Source of the DNA: Nocardioides rotundus
Lineage (GTDB): Bacteria; Actinomycetota; Actinomycetes; Propionibacteriales; Nocardioidaceae
Direction of reading: 5' to 3'
Length of the DNA stretch: 64,000 bases
NCBI RefSeq assembly: GCF_019931675.1
Contig: NZ_CP082922.1
Coordinates: 1,441,001-1,505,000, forward strand
Part shown: one piece after another, positions 1-7,778 of the stretch
How positions within the stretch are numbered: position 1 is the stretch's first letter
How the letters are laid out: each line of letters opens with the position of its first letter
The notes under the pieces: generated by a model
Told to the model about the DNA's origin: nothing
Database searches by the model: none
What the model saw: the letters and a program-made list of their open reading frames with translations, nothing else
Made by a program: the position numbers and the translations under genes

Positions 1-1056
1 TACCTGTTGGCGAGGGTGATGGGCCGGCGCGGGCGCCGGGTCGGGCTGGTGCTGGGGTACGTCGCCGGCGCGGCGGGCGCGCTGCTGGCCGTGCTCGCGG
101 GCGTGCTCGGGTCGATGACGGTGTTGCTCGCCGGGGCGGTGTTGCTGGGCGCCACCACGGCGGCCAACCAGGGTGCGCGGTACGCCGCCACCGACCTTGC
201 CGAGGACCACCACCGCGGCCGGGCGCTCTCGCTGGTCGTCTGGGCGACCACGATCGGCGCGGTCCTCGGGCCGAACCTCACCGGCCCCGCGGGGCGGCTC
301 AGCGCCACGCTCGGGATCCCCGCGCTCACCGGGCCGTTCCTGATCGGCGCGGTCGCGATGGTGGCCGCGGCGGCGGTGCTGGCCGTCTTCTTGCGCCCGG
401 ACCCGCTGCTCCTCGCCCGCGAGGCCGGCGGTCACGTCCCGGCGGCCTCGTCGGGTACGTCGTGGGGCCGGGCACTCGCGGTGGTCCGGGAGCGGCCTGT
501 GGTCGGGGCGGCCGTCGCCGGGATGTCCCTGGCGCATGCGGTGATGATCTCGGTGATGGTGATGACGCCCCTGCACATGGAGCACGGTGGCGCCGGGCTC
601 GAGGTGATCGGCGTGGTCATCTCCGTCCACGTGCTCGGGATGTTCGCGTTCTCCCCGGTGGTCGGCTGGGCCTGCGACCGGGTCGGCCGGGGCCGGGTGC
701 TCGCGGGTGGCGGGGTCCTGCTGCTGGTGGCGCTGCTGTGCGCCGGGCGCTCGCCGGAGGGGAGCTCGCCGCTGATCTTCGCCGGGCTGTTCCTGCTCGG
801 CCTCGGCTGGTCGTGCGCGACCGTGGCGGCCGCGACCCTGGTCGCCGACCACTCGCCGCTGGCCACGCGCACCGACGTGCAGGGCAGTGCGGACGTGGCG
901 ATGAGCCTCACCGCGGCCGCCGCGGGCGGCCTGTCGGGGCTGGTGATGGCCGCGGGCGGCTACCCGGTGCTCACCCTGCTGGCCGGGGTGCTGGCCGCCG
1001 GTGTCGTAGCCGCGGGGGTGCTGTCGCTGCGCGGCGATCGGGTCGCGCCCGCCTGA
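1..1056 (+). CDS. MFS transporter, 5' end cut by the window
   Basis: Major facilitator superfamily permease of the cytoplasmic membrane; the substrate cannot be told from sequence. About 350 residues are visible and the frame is open to base 1, so the first one or two helices lie outside the window. The visible part opens with an Arg-rich loop (GRRGRR) typical of the MFS loop between helices 2 and 3, followed by about ten hydrophobic segments. A second related loop, CDRVGRGR, occurs near visible residue 230. The gene ends 190 bases before recA and is not part of that operon. Confidence 0.85.
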   Translation, partial: YLLARVMGRRGRRVGLVLGYVAGAAGALLAVLAGVLGSMTVLLAGAVLLGATTAANQGARYAATDLAEDHHRGRALSLVVWATTIGAVLGPNLTGPAGRLSATLGIPALTGPFLIGAVAMVAAAAVLAVFLRPDPLLLAREAGGHVPAASSGTSWGRALAVVRERPVVGAAVAGMSLAHAVMISVMVMTPLHMEHGGAGLEVIGVVISVHVLGMFAFSPVVGWACDRVGRGRVLAGGGVLLLVALLCAGRSPEGSSPLIFAGLFLLGLGWSCATVAAATLVADHSPLATRTDVQGSADVAMSLTAAAAGGLSGLVMAAGGYPVLTLLAGVLAAGVVAAGVLSLRGDRVAPA

Positions 1057-1100
1057 GCCGCGGGGTCGCCGTACGACACGCCGGGCGGGGCGCGCAGATC

Positions 1101-1112
1101 GAACAGTTGTTC
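1101..1112. promoter_or_regulatory. LexA (SOS) box upstream of recA
   Basis: GAAC-AGTT-GTTC is an exact match to the actinobacterial/Gram-positive SOS box GAAC-N4-GTTC, inside the larger near-palindrome TCGAACAGTTGTTCGTA. It lies about 137 bases before the recA start. LexA binding is inferred from family knowledge. Confidence 0.85.
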
Positions 1113-1184
1113 GTACTAGTGTGCTGTCCACAGGTACGACGCGGGGAGCGGTTCTCCACAAGGGCCCGCTGGTCCTACCGACAC

Positions 1185-1206
1185 TGTCGGTGGAGCGCTC
1201 TAGCGT
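1185..1206 (+). promoter_or_regulatory. PafBC-type (RecA-NDp) promoter of recA
   Basis: TGTCGGTG, eight bases, then TAGCGT matches the LexA-independent DNA-damage promoter of mycobacterial recA (TTGTCRGTG-N8-TAnnnT), which is activated by PafBC. The spacing is exactly eight bases. It is downstream of the SOS box and would start transcription about 35-40 bases before the recA ATG. Confidence 0.75.
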
Positions 1207-1248
1207 CGAAGGCGTACCTGGCACACGACGAGACAACGAGGAGACACC

Positions 1249-2301
1249 ATGGCTGGTGGAGACCGCGAGAAGGCACTGGACGCCGCTCTCGCCAACATCG
1301 AGCGGCAGTTCGGCAAGGGCTCGGTCATGCGACTGGGCGACGAGACCAGGGCGCCGCTGGAGGTGATCCCCACCGGCGCGATCTCGCTCGACATCGCGCT
1401 CGGCCTGGGCGGTCTCCCGCGCGGTCGCGTCGTGGAGATCTACGGCCCGGAGTCGTCGGGAAAGACCACGGTCGCGCTGCACGCGGTCGCGAACGCCCAG
1501 CGGGCCGGCGGCATCGTGGCGTTCATCGACGCCGAGCACGCGCTCGACCCGGAGTACGCGAAGGCCCTCGGCGTGGACACCGACGCCCTGCTGGTCTCCC
1601 AGCCGGACTCCGGTGAGCAGGCGCTCGAGATCGCCGACATGCTGATCCGCTCCGGCGCGCTCGACCTGATCGTCATCGACTCCGTGGCCGCCCTGGTGCC
1701 GCGCGCGGAGATCGAGGGCGAGATGGGCGACAGCCACGTCGGCCTGCAGGCCCGCCTGATGAGCCAGGCGCTGCGGAAGATGACCGGTGCCCTCAACGGC
1801 TCGGGCACCACCGCGATCTTCATCAACCAGCTGCGCGAGAAGATCGGCGTGATGTTCGGCTCCCCGGAGACCACCACCGGTGGCCGGGCGCTGAAGTTCT
1901 ACTCCTCCGTGCGCCTGGACGTGCGCCGGATCGAGACCCTCAAGGACGGCCAGGACATGGTCGGCAACCGGACCCGGGTCAAGGTCGTGAAGAACAAGGT
2001 GGCCCCGCCGTTCAAGCAGGCGGAGTTCGACATCATGTACGGCCGCGGCATCTCCCGCGAGGGCGGCCTGATCGACGTCGGCGTCGAGGCCGGCCTGGTC
2101 CGCAAGGCCGGTGCTTGGTACACCTACGACGGCGACCAGCTGGGCCAGGGCAAGGAGAACGCCCGCACCTTCCTGCGGGACAACCCCGATCTGGCCAACG
2201 AGCTGGAGAAGAAGATCCTGGAGAAGCTCGGCGTCACGCCGCAGGTCGACCAGCCGGCCGAGGAGCTCTCCGACGAGCCGATCGGTGTCGGTGACTTCTG
2301 A
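1249..2301 (+). CDS. recA: Recombinase RecA
   Basis: DNA-dependent ATPase that forms filaments on single-stranded DNA, carries out strand exchange and triggers LexA self-cleavage. The 350-residue length is normal and there is no intein. Walker [10 protein letters not shown] lies at about residues 66-74, and the L2 region [14 protein letters not shown] is canonical. The ATG is preceded by AACGAGGAGACACC, a good ribosome site. It is the first gene of a recA-recX operon controlled by an SOS box and a PafBC-type promoter, so it should respond to damage by two routes. Confidence 0.99.
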   Translation: MAGGDREKALDAALANIERQFGKGSVMRLGDETRAPLEVIPTGAISLDIALGLGGLPRGRVVEIYGPESSGKTTVALHAVANAQRAGGIVAFIDAEHALDPEYAKALGVDTDALLVSQPDSGEQALEIADMLIRSGALDLIVIDSVAALVPRAEIEGEMGDSHVGLQARLMSQALRKMTGALNGSGTTAIFINQLREKIGVMFGSPETTTGGRALKFYSSVRLDVRRIETLKDGQDMVGNRTRVKVVKNKVAPPFKQAEFDIMYGRGISREGGLIDVGVEAGLVRKAGAWYTYDGDQLGQGKENARTFLRDNPDLANELEKKILEKLGVTPQVDQPAEELSDEPIGVGDF

Positions 2302-2902
2302 GCGGGACCCCTGGCGGGGTGATGTCGGCCTCGGGGTGAGTGCCTGGACCGGCGGCGACGCGCCGCCGGACCAGGACCCGCCCGCCCGGCCGGTCGAGGA
2401 GGACGCCGAGGCCGACCAGGAGTCGGTCGCGCGGAAGATCCTGCTCGACCAGCTGACCGGCCAGGCCCGGTCCCGGCACGAGCTGGAGACCAAGCTGCGC
2501 AGCAAGGGCGTCCCCGACGGCCTCGCCGCGGCGCTGCTGGACCGGTTCGAGGAGGTCGGCCTGGTCGACGACGAGGCCTTCGCCCGCTCCTGGATCGGCA
2601 GCCGCCAGCCCGGCAAGGGGCTGGGGCGTCGCGCGCTGGCCCAGGAGCTGCGACGCAAGGGGATCGACGACGAGGTCGCCCGCGAGGCGCTCGACGAGGT
2701 CGACCCGGACGCCGAGGAGGCGGCCGCACGGGCGCTGGTCCGCAAGAAGCTGCGCGGCCTGCAGCGGGTCGACCACGCGACCGCGACCCGGCGGCTGGTC
2801 GGCATGCTCGCCCGCAAGGGGCACGCTCCCGGGCTGGCCTGGCGCGTGGTCCGCGAGGAGCTGGGCGAGCAGGAGGAGAGCCAGGAGCTCCTCGACACCT
2901 GA
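2291..2902 (+). CDS. recX: Regulatory protein RecX
   Basis: RecX binds the RecA filament and limits its activity. The protein is about 203 residues; the conserved RecX region begins near residue 40 ([20 protein letters not shown]) and includes the typical [13 protein letters not shown] segment. The acidic N-terminal extension is not conserved. The start is uncertain: GTG at 2291 or 2285, both overlapping the end of recA by 11-17 bases, which suggests translational coupling. Co-transcription with recA is the usual arrangement. Confidence 0.9.
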   Translation: MTSERDPWRGDVGLGVSAWTGGDAPPDQDPPARPVEEDAEADQESVARKILLDQLTGQARSRHELETKLRSKGVPDGLAAALLDRFEEVGLVDDEAFARSWIGSRQPGKGLGRRALAQELRRKGIDDEVAREALDEVDPDAEEAAARALVRKKLRGLQRVDHATATRRLVGMLARKGHAPGLAWRVVREELGEQEESQELLDT

Positions 2903-2927
2903 CTCCGGCCGCTGGGAGGATCGCCGG

Positions 2928-3632
2928 GTGACGACGCGGCTGGTGGTGGCCAACCGGGGCCACGAGTACGACGGCGTGGTCCGGGACGGCGAGTCCTGGG
3001 CCGACGCGGCTCGCCGTACCTGCGGCAGCGCACACGCCGAGCCCGTCCCGGTCGACCTCTCCGGCGAGGTCAAGCGCTTCGCGATCGACCACGACCTCGT
3101 GGTGCTGCTGCGCCCGATGACCCGCGGCGACCTGCCCGTCGTCACGCAGTGGCGCGAACAGCCGCACCTGCGTCGCTGGTGGGCCGCCGACGGCGAGCCG
3201 TCGCTGGAGGCGGTCACCGAGGCGTACGGCCCCCGGATCGACGGGATGACGCCGACCCGGATGTGGGTGGTGGAGGCCAACGGCCGCTCGGTCGGGTTCG
3301 TGCAGGACTACCGCGTGCGCGACCACCCCGACTTCCCGCTGCTGACCCCCGACCCGGACGCCGTGGGAGTGGACTACGCGATCGGCGAGCCGGAGTGGGT
3401 CGGCCGCGGTCTCGGCGTCCGGCTGCTGTGGGCATGGATGCTCCGGGCCCGGCAGCGCTTCCCCGAGGCCGGCTCGTTCTTCGCCGCGCCCGACCATCGC
3501 AACGCCGCCTCCCTGCGTGTGCTGGAGAAGGCCGGCTTCGTCGAGGGCACCTGGTTCGACGAGCCCCAGCGCGACGGCTCGGTCGCGACCGCGGTCGGCT
3601 GCAGCCTCGACGTGGCACGGGTGCTCGGCTGA
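2928..3632 (+). CDS. GNAT-family N-acetyltransferase
   Basis: A 234-residue acetyl-CoA-dependent acyltransferase of the GNAT superfamily, closest in pattern to AAC(6')/IucB-type enzymes (LRPMTRGDLPVVTQWREQPH, then VGRGLGVRLLWAWM as the acetyl-CoA binding loop near residue 160 and NAASLRVLEKAGF near 195). The first 60 residues are an extra N-terminal part with no evident family. The GTG start has a GGGAGGA site seven bases upstream. It lies 25 bases after recX and could be read through from the recA operon. The substrate is unknown. Confidence 0.8.
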   Translation: MTTRLVVANRGHEYDGVVRDGESWADAARRTCGSAHAEPVPVDLSGEVKRFAIDHDLVVLLRPMTRGDLPVVTQWREQPHLRRWWAADGEPSLEAVTEAYGPRIDGMTPTRMWVVEANGRSVGFVQDYRVRDHPDFPLLTPDPDAVGVDYAIGEPEWVGRGLGVRLLWAWMLRARQRFPEAGSFFAAPDHRNAASLRVLEKAGFVEGTWFDEPQRDGSVATAVGCSLDVARVLG

Positions 3633-3643
3633 GGTGCCCTACC

Positions 3644-3675
3644 GTGGGCCGGCTCGCAAGGAGCCGAGGGCCCAC
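3644..3675 (+). terminator. Hairpin terminator after the GNAT gene
   Basis: GTGGGCC (3644-3650) pairs with GGCCCAC (3669-3675), and GGCTC pairs with GAGCC inside it around a five-base loop. There is no U-tract, as is common for high-GC actinobacterial terminators. It ends the recA-recX-GNAT unit. Confidence 0.6.
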
Positions 3676-3727
3676 CCGAGCCTTTCGGGGGAGGAGCGCG
3701 CGGCGCGGTCTGACTAGGGTGGGGCGC

Positions 3728-4843
3728 ATGGGCAAGAAGGACAAGGACAAGAAGAAGCAGAAGAAGTCCAAGGCCGACAAGCCGGCGCAGCAGGAGAAGC
3801 TGGACAAGAAGGCCGCGAAGAAGGCCAAGGACAAGGCCAAGGAGAAGAAGGCGGCCAAGGAGGCGAAGAAGGCGGCCAAGCTGGCCCGCCAGGACGCCGC
3901 CGAGCACGCCACCGAGCTCTCCCAGCGCGCCGCGGCCGAGGCCGTCGTACCCGTCCTGGAGATCGAGGAGGGCCGCGGCGGCCCGACCGGTGAGTCCCTG
4001 CGCACGCTGCTGAAGCTCCCCGCGCGACGCAAGGTCGACCTCAGCCAGCACGACCCGAGCGCGACCCCGGGCTTCGACGGGGACAAGGTCGCCGGCAAGG
4101 CCGCGCTCGCCGCCGCGGGCGACCCGCTGGCCGAGCTGCAGGAGCGGCTGTTCGCCGACGGGCGTACGTCGAGCAAGGCCCGCAGCGTGCTCCTGGTGCT
4201 CCAGGGCATGGACACCTCCGGCAAGGGCGGCGTGCTGCGCCACTCGGTCGGCCTGATGGACCCCCAGGGCGTCAAGATCACCTCCTTCAAGACCCCCACC
4301 GCCGAGGAGCGCCGGCGCGACTTCCTCTGGCGGATCCGTCGGGCCCTGCCCGAGCCCGGCATCGTCGGGGTCTTCGACCGGTCGCACTACGAGGACGTGC
4401 TGATCGCGCGGGTGCGTGAGCTCACCACGAAGTCGGCGATCACCCGTCGCTATGACGCGATCAACCGCTTCGAGGCGGAGCTCGCCAAGAGCGGCGTGGC
4501 GATCGTGAAGTGCTTCCTGCACATCTCCCCGGAGGAGCAGAAGGAGCGGCTGCTCGCGCGGCTCGACGACCCGACGAAGTACTGGAAGTTCAACCCCGGC
4601 GACATCGACGAGCGGTCGATGTGGGCGGACTACCAGGAGGCCTACGAGGTCGCGCTGCAGCGGTGCAGCACCGCGGCTGCGCCTTGGTACCTCATCCCCA
4701 GCGACCGCAAGTGGTACCGCAACTGGGCGATCGCGACCCTGCTCCGCGAGACCCTGGAGCAGATGGATCCGCAGTGGCCGGCCGCCGACTTCGACGTGGA
4801 CGAGCAGCGCCGTCGGCTGCTCGAGGAGGACCCGATCGCGTGA
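3728..4843 (+). CDS. ppk2: Polyphosphate kinase 2 family protein with Lys-rich N-terminus
   Basis: PPK2-type enzyme that transfers phosphate between polyphosphate and nucleotides. The PPK2 core starts around residue 115; Walker A QGMDTSGKGG is near residues 158-167 and the Walker B-like GVFDRSHYED near 213. The final CSTAAAPWYLIPSDRKWYRNW segment is typical. The first 60 or so residues are almost all Lys, Ala, Glu and Asp, an unusual charged tail that might bind polyphosphate or nucleic acid (inference). The ATG is preceded by TAGGGT with a seven-base gap, so the mRNA is probably leaderless. It overlaps the next gene by four bases. Confidence 0.9.
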   Translation: MGKKDKDKKKQKKSKADKPAQQEKLDKKAAKKAKDKAKEKKAAKEAKKAAKLARQDAAEHATELSQRAAAEAVVPVLEIEEGRGGPTGESLRTLLKLPARRKVDLSQHDPSATPGFDGDKVAGKAALAAAGDPLAELQERLFADGRTSSKARSVLLVLQGMDTSGKGGVLRHSVGLMDPQGVKITSFKTPTAEERRRDFLWRIRRALPEPGIVGVFDRSHYEDVLIARVRELTTKSAITRRYDAINRFEAELAKSGVAIVKCFLHISPEEQKERLLARLDDPTKYWKFNPGDIDERSMWADYQEAYEVALQRCSTAAAPWYLIPSDRKWYRNWAIATLLRETLEQMDPQWPAADFDVDEQRRRLLEEDPIA

Positions 4844-5610
4844 TCCCGCAGGTGCGGGTCACGCGCTACGTCACCCCGCTCCGCGAGGGAGGCAGCCTGC
4901 CCGGCATCGTCGAGGGGGACGACCTCGGCACCTGGGTGTGCAAGTTCCGCGGGGCGGGGCAGGGGATCCGGGTGCTCGCCGCGGAGGTGCTCGTCACCGG
5001 CCTGTGCCGGCACCTCGAGCTGCCGACGCCGGAGCTGGCGGTCCTCGACCTCGACCCGGAGATCGCGCGCTACGAGGCGGACGAGGAGGTCCAGGATCTG
5101 CTGACCGCGAGCGTTGGGCTGAACCTCGGGATCGACTTCCTGCCGGGCGCGTTCGGCTTCGACGGCCGGGAGGCACTGGGGCCGGAGGGGGAGGAGCTCG
5201 CGCTGCGCACCCTGTGGCTCGACGCCTTCATCGCCAATGTCGACCGGTCTTGGCGCAACCCCAACCTGCTGGTCTGGCACGGCCGGCTCTGGCTGATCGA
5301 CCACGGGGCGTCGCTCTACTTCCACCACGCCTGGGCGGGTGGCCTGACCGACCCGGCCCGCTTCGCCCGCCAGCCGTGGAGTGCCGACGACCACGTGTTC
5401 GGCGACCTCGTCCCGCGCCTGGGCGAGGTGGACGCCGCGCTGCGCGACCGGCTGCGCGGCGCCGCGATCGAGCAGGTGGTGGCCGACGTGCCCGACGACT
5501 GGCTGGCCGGCGTACCCGACACCGAGCCCGAGCAGGTCCGCGAGGCGTACGCCGCCTTCCTGCGCGCGCGGCTGGACAGCTCGGACTGGCTGCCGGAGGC
5601 GGCCCGATGA
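4840..5610 (+). CDS. HipA-like kinase-fold protein
   Basis: A 256-residue protein of the HipA family kinase group often found in actinobacteria (TRYVTPLREGGSLPGIVEG at the start). The segment NVDRSWRNPNLLVWHG followed by LWLIDHGASLYF has the pattern of a HipA/PI-kinase catalytic loop and metal-binding DHG. It lacks the full length of the E. coli HipA toxin (about 440 residues), so toxin activity should not be assumed. The GTG start overlaps the ppk2 stop and the gene overlaps the DUF3037 gene by four bases, so the three are probably translated together. Confidence 0.75.
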   Translation: MIPQVRVTRYVTPLREGGSLPGIVEGDDLGTWVCKFRGAGQGIRVLAAEVLVTGLCRHLELPTPELAVLDLDPEIARYEADEEVQDLLTASVGLNLGIDFLPGAFGFDGREALGPEGEELALRTLWLDAFIANVDRSWRNPNLLVWHGRLWLIDHGASLYFHHAWAGGLTDPARFARQPWSADDHVFGDLVPRLGEVDAALRDRLRGAAIEQVVADVPDDWLAGVPDTEPEQVREAYAAFLRARLDSSDWLPEAAR

Positions 5611-5984
5611 GCCTGCCCTACCAGTACGTCGTCCTGCGCTGCGTGCCGCGGGCCGATCGCGAGGAGTTCCTCAACGTCGGGGTGGTGCTCTACTGCGAGG
5701 AGGCCGGCTTCCTGGGCGCCGAGCACCACGTCGACCCCGGCCGGATCCGGGCGCTGGCGCCCGGCCTGGACCCGGCCCGGGTGGACGAGGCGCTCGCCTG
5801 GGTCGCGGCGGTGTGCCGCGGCGAGGACACCGCCGGCGCCGCCGGCCGGTCGCCGCTGGGGCAGCGGTTCGGCTTCGTCCGGGCGCCCCGCAGCACCGTC
5901 GTACGCCCCGGACCGGTGCACGGGGGCATCACCGACGACCCCGCCGCCTGCCTCACCCGACTGGTCGACCGGCTGGTCCGCTGA
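5607..5984 (+). CDS. DUF3037 domain protein
   Basis: A 125-residue protein with the DUF3037 pattern (YQYVVLRCVPRADREEFLNV near the N-terminus, then GVVLYCEEAGFLGA). Its biochemical role is unknown. It is translationally coupled (ATGA overlap) to the HipA-like kinase gene; this pairing recurs in bacteria and suggests the two proteins act together. It ends nine bases from the convergent CbiX-like gene, with no clear hairpin between them. Confidence 0.8.
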   Translation: MSLPYQYVVLRCVPRADREEFLNVGVVLYCEEAGFLGAEHHVDPGRIRALAPGLDPARVDEALAWVAAVCRGEDTAGAAGRSPLGQRFGFVRAPRSTVVRPGPVHGGITDDPAACLTRLVDRLVR

Positions 5985-5993
5985 GCCTGCGGG

Positions 5994-6737
5994 TCAGACG
6001 GGCACCAGCTCCAGCGCGCCCACGAGGTAGCGCGCCAGCACGATCCGGGCGACCTCGGGGTGCGCGCCCAGCGGGTCGGAGACCGCGACCGCTCCGGCCT
6101 CCAGTGCCAGCTCGCGCACCCGGTCGGGCAGCAGGCCCGGCGCCAGGAAGAGCGAGGCGACGGCCACGTGCCGCTTGCCCTCGGCCCGGAAGGCGCGCAC
6201 CGCCTCGCCGGCCGCCGGGGGAGCCGCCGACGCGAACGCCGCGGTGACCGGCAGCTTGTGGTGGGTGCCCCAGACCCGGGCCAGCCGGGCGACGGCCTGG
6301 TTGGCCAGCGAGTCCGAGGAGCCGGCGCCGGCGAGCACGAGCGCGTCGAGCTCGCGGACGCGGGCCTGCTTGAGCGCGGTCCGCATCCGCTCGTCCAGGA
6401 TCTTCAGGAAGCAGGCCTCGAGGCCGAGGACGCCGGTCGCGCCGATCCGCAGGCCCTCGTGCTCGGCCTGGGCCTCGGCGAGGATCTGGGGGACGTCGAC
6501 CTTGGCGTGGTAGGCCTCGGTCAGCAGCAGCGGCACCACCACGATCTCGTCGTGGCCGGCGCGCACCAGCTTGCGGACGACCGTGGCGAAGGACGGCTTG
6601 GAGAGCTCGAGGAACGCGGCCTCGATCCGCAGGTCGGGACGCAGGCTCTTGACCTCGTCGACCAGGGCGGTGATCGTCTCGGCGGACCGGGGGTCGCGGC
6701 TGCCGTGGGCGAGGGCGATGAGGGCGGGTGCGGCCAT
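5994..6737 (-). CDS. Sirohydrochlorin chelatase-like protein (CbiX/SirB type)
   Basis: Probably inserts Fe2+ into sirohydrochlorin to make siroheme, the cofactor of the sulfite reductase encoded in the same operon. The 247-residue protein has two repeated CbiX-like halves; ALIALAHGSRDPR at the start supplies the catalytic His, and VVVPLLLTEAYHAKVDVP and ASLFLAPGLLPDRV are the matching metal-site loops. The ATG was chosen because AAGGAGG lies nine bases before it. It is last in the leftward sulfate operon, 91 bases after cysH. Cobalt chelation for B12 is the alternative. Confidence 0.85.
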   Translation of the reverse strand: MAAPALIALAHGSRDPRSAETITALVDEVKSLRPDLRIEAAFLELSKPSFATVVRKLVRAGHDEIVVVPLLLTEAYHAKVDVPQILAEAQAEHEGLRIGATGVLGLEACFLKILDERMRTALKQARVRELDALVLAGAGSSDSLANQAVARLARVWGTHHKLPVTAAFASAAPPAAGEAVRAFRAEGKRHVAVASLFLAPGLLPDRVRELALEAGAVAVSDPLGAHPEVARIVLARYLVGALELVPV

Positions 6738-6828
6738 CAGCGCTGACCTCCTTGCGTGTTCGTGCCCGTACGGGCGTGTCGTGGAGAGCCGACGACGGTG
6801 TCGGCGGGATCGGGGTGGGTACGGCGGG

Positions 6829-7575
6829 TCACAGGTGGATCCCGCACTCGGTCTTCTCGGTGCCGGCCCAGCGGCCGCTGCGCGGGTCCTCCCCGGGGGC
6901 GACCCGGCGGGTGCAGGGCTGGCAGCCGATGGAGGGGTAGCCGTCGTGCACCAGCGGGTTGAGCAGGATGCCGTGCTGGGCGACGTACCGCTCGACGTCC
7001 TCGTCGCTCCAGCGCGCCAGCGGGCTGACCTTGACCTTCTGCTTCTTCTCGTCCCAGCCGACGACCGGGGCGACGACCCGGTTGCGGGTCTCGGCACGAC
7101 GCAGGCCGGTCGCCCACGCGTCGTAGCCGCCGAGCATCCGGGACAGCGGCTCCACCTTGCGCAGGCTGCAGCACAGGTCGGGGTCGCGGGCGAAGAGGTC
7201 CCTGCCGTGCTCCGCGTCCTGCTCGGCCACGGTCTGCCGCGGCTCGACGGTCCGCACGGTGACCGGCAGGGTCGCGGCGATCGCGTCGCGGGTCCCGATG
7301 GTCTCGGCGAAGTGGTAGCCGGTGTCGAGGAACACCACGTCGATGCCCGGGGCGACGCGCGAGGCCACGTGCGCCAGCACGCCGTCGGCCATCGAGGAGG
7401 TGACGCAGAACCGCTCGCCGAAGGTGGCGACGGCCCACTCGACGATGTTCTCGGCCGGAGCCAGCTCCAGCTCGGCGCCGACGTGGGAGACGATCTCGCG
7501 CAGCTCCTCGGGGCTGCGCCCCTCGGTCAGGCTCCCGCGATTGGCGCGGGCGGTGAGAGTCGTGGCGGCGGTCAT
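6829..7575 (-). CDS. cysH: Phosphoadenylyl/adenylyl-sulfate reductase CysH
   Basis: Reduces activated sulfate (APS or PAPS) to sulfite in cytoplasmic sulfate assimilation. The 248-residue protein contains the two Cys pairs that hold a 4Fe-4S cluster (LCCSLRK and GCQPCTR), which indicates an APS reductase-type enzyme rather than the cluster-free PAPS form, and the C-terminal ECGIHL with the catalytic cysteine. The ATG overlaps the stop of the small zinc-ribbon gene by three bases (ATGA). ATP sulfurylase genes (cysDN) are not in this window. Confidence 0.95.
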   Translation of the reverse strand: MTAATTLTARANRGSLTEGRSPEELREIVSHVGAELELAPAENIVEWAVATFGERFCVTSSMADGVLAHVASRVAPGIDVVFLDTGYHFAETIGTRDAIAATLPVTVRTVEPRQTVAEQDAEHGRDLFARDPDLCCSLRKVEPLSRMLGGYDAWATGLRRAETRNRVVAPVVGWDEKKQKVKVSPLARWSDEDVERYVAQHGILLNPLVHDGYPSIGCQPCTRRVAPGEDPRSGRWAGTEKTECGIHL

Positions 7576-7778
7576 GCGCGCACCCCCTGGTCGTTGGTGA
7601 CGCCGGCGGGCGGCCGGATCTGCCCGAGCATCTTCAGGCTGAAGGCCCGCAGGCAGGACCGGCAGGCCCACGACCCGTGCGGCGAGGTGACCTGGCCGTC
7701 GGCGTCCTCGACCTCGTGGGGGCGCAGGTCCTCGTCCCCGCAGTAGGGGCACAGGGTCGGGAAGGCTCGCTCGCTCAT
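7572..7778 (-). CDS. Small zinc-ribbon protein of the sulfate operon
   Basis: A 68-residue protein with CPYCGDEDL near residue 10 and CRSCL near residue 39, that is, two CxxC pairs that should bind one zinc. It sits between sulfite reductase and cysH, overlapping both by four bases. A similar small gene occupies this position in Streptomyces sulfate operons. Its function is not established; it may assist assembly or electron transfer of the neighbouring enzymes (inference). Confidence 0.75.
   Translation of the reverse strand: MSERAFPTLCPYCGDEDLRPHEVEDADGQVTSPHGSWACRSCLRAFSLKMLGQIRPPAGVTNDQGVRA

Noticed and set aside
2124..3497. Long leftward reading frame (457 codons) over recX and the GNAT gene
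   Set aside because: It lies opposite well-supported genes and its product is Pro/Arg-rich, the usual shadow of high-GC coding DNA.
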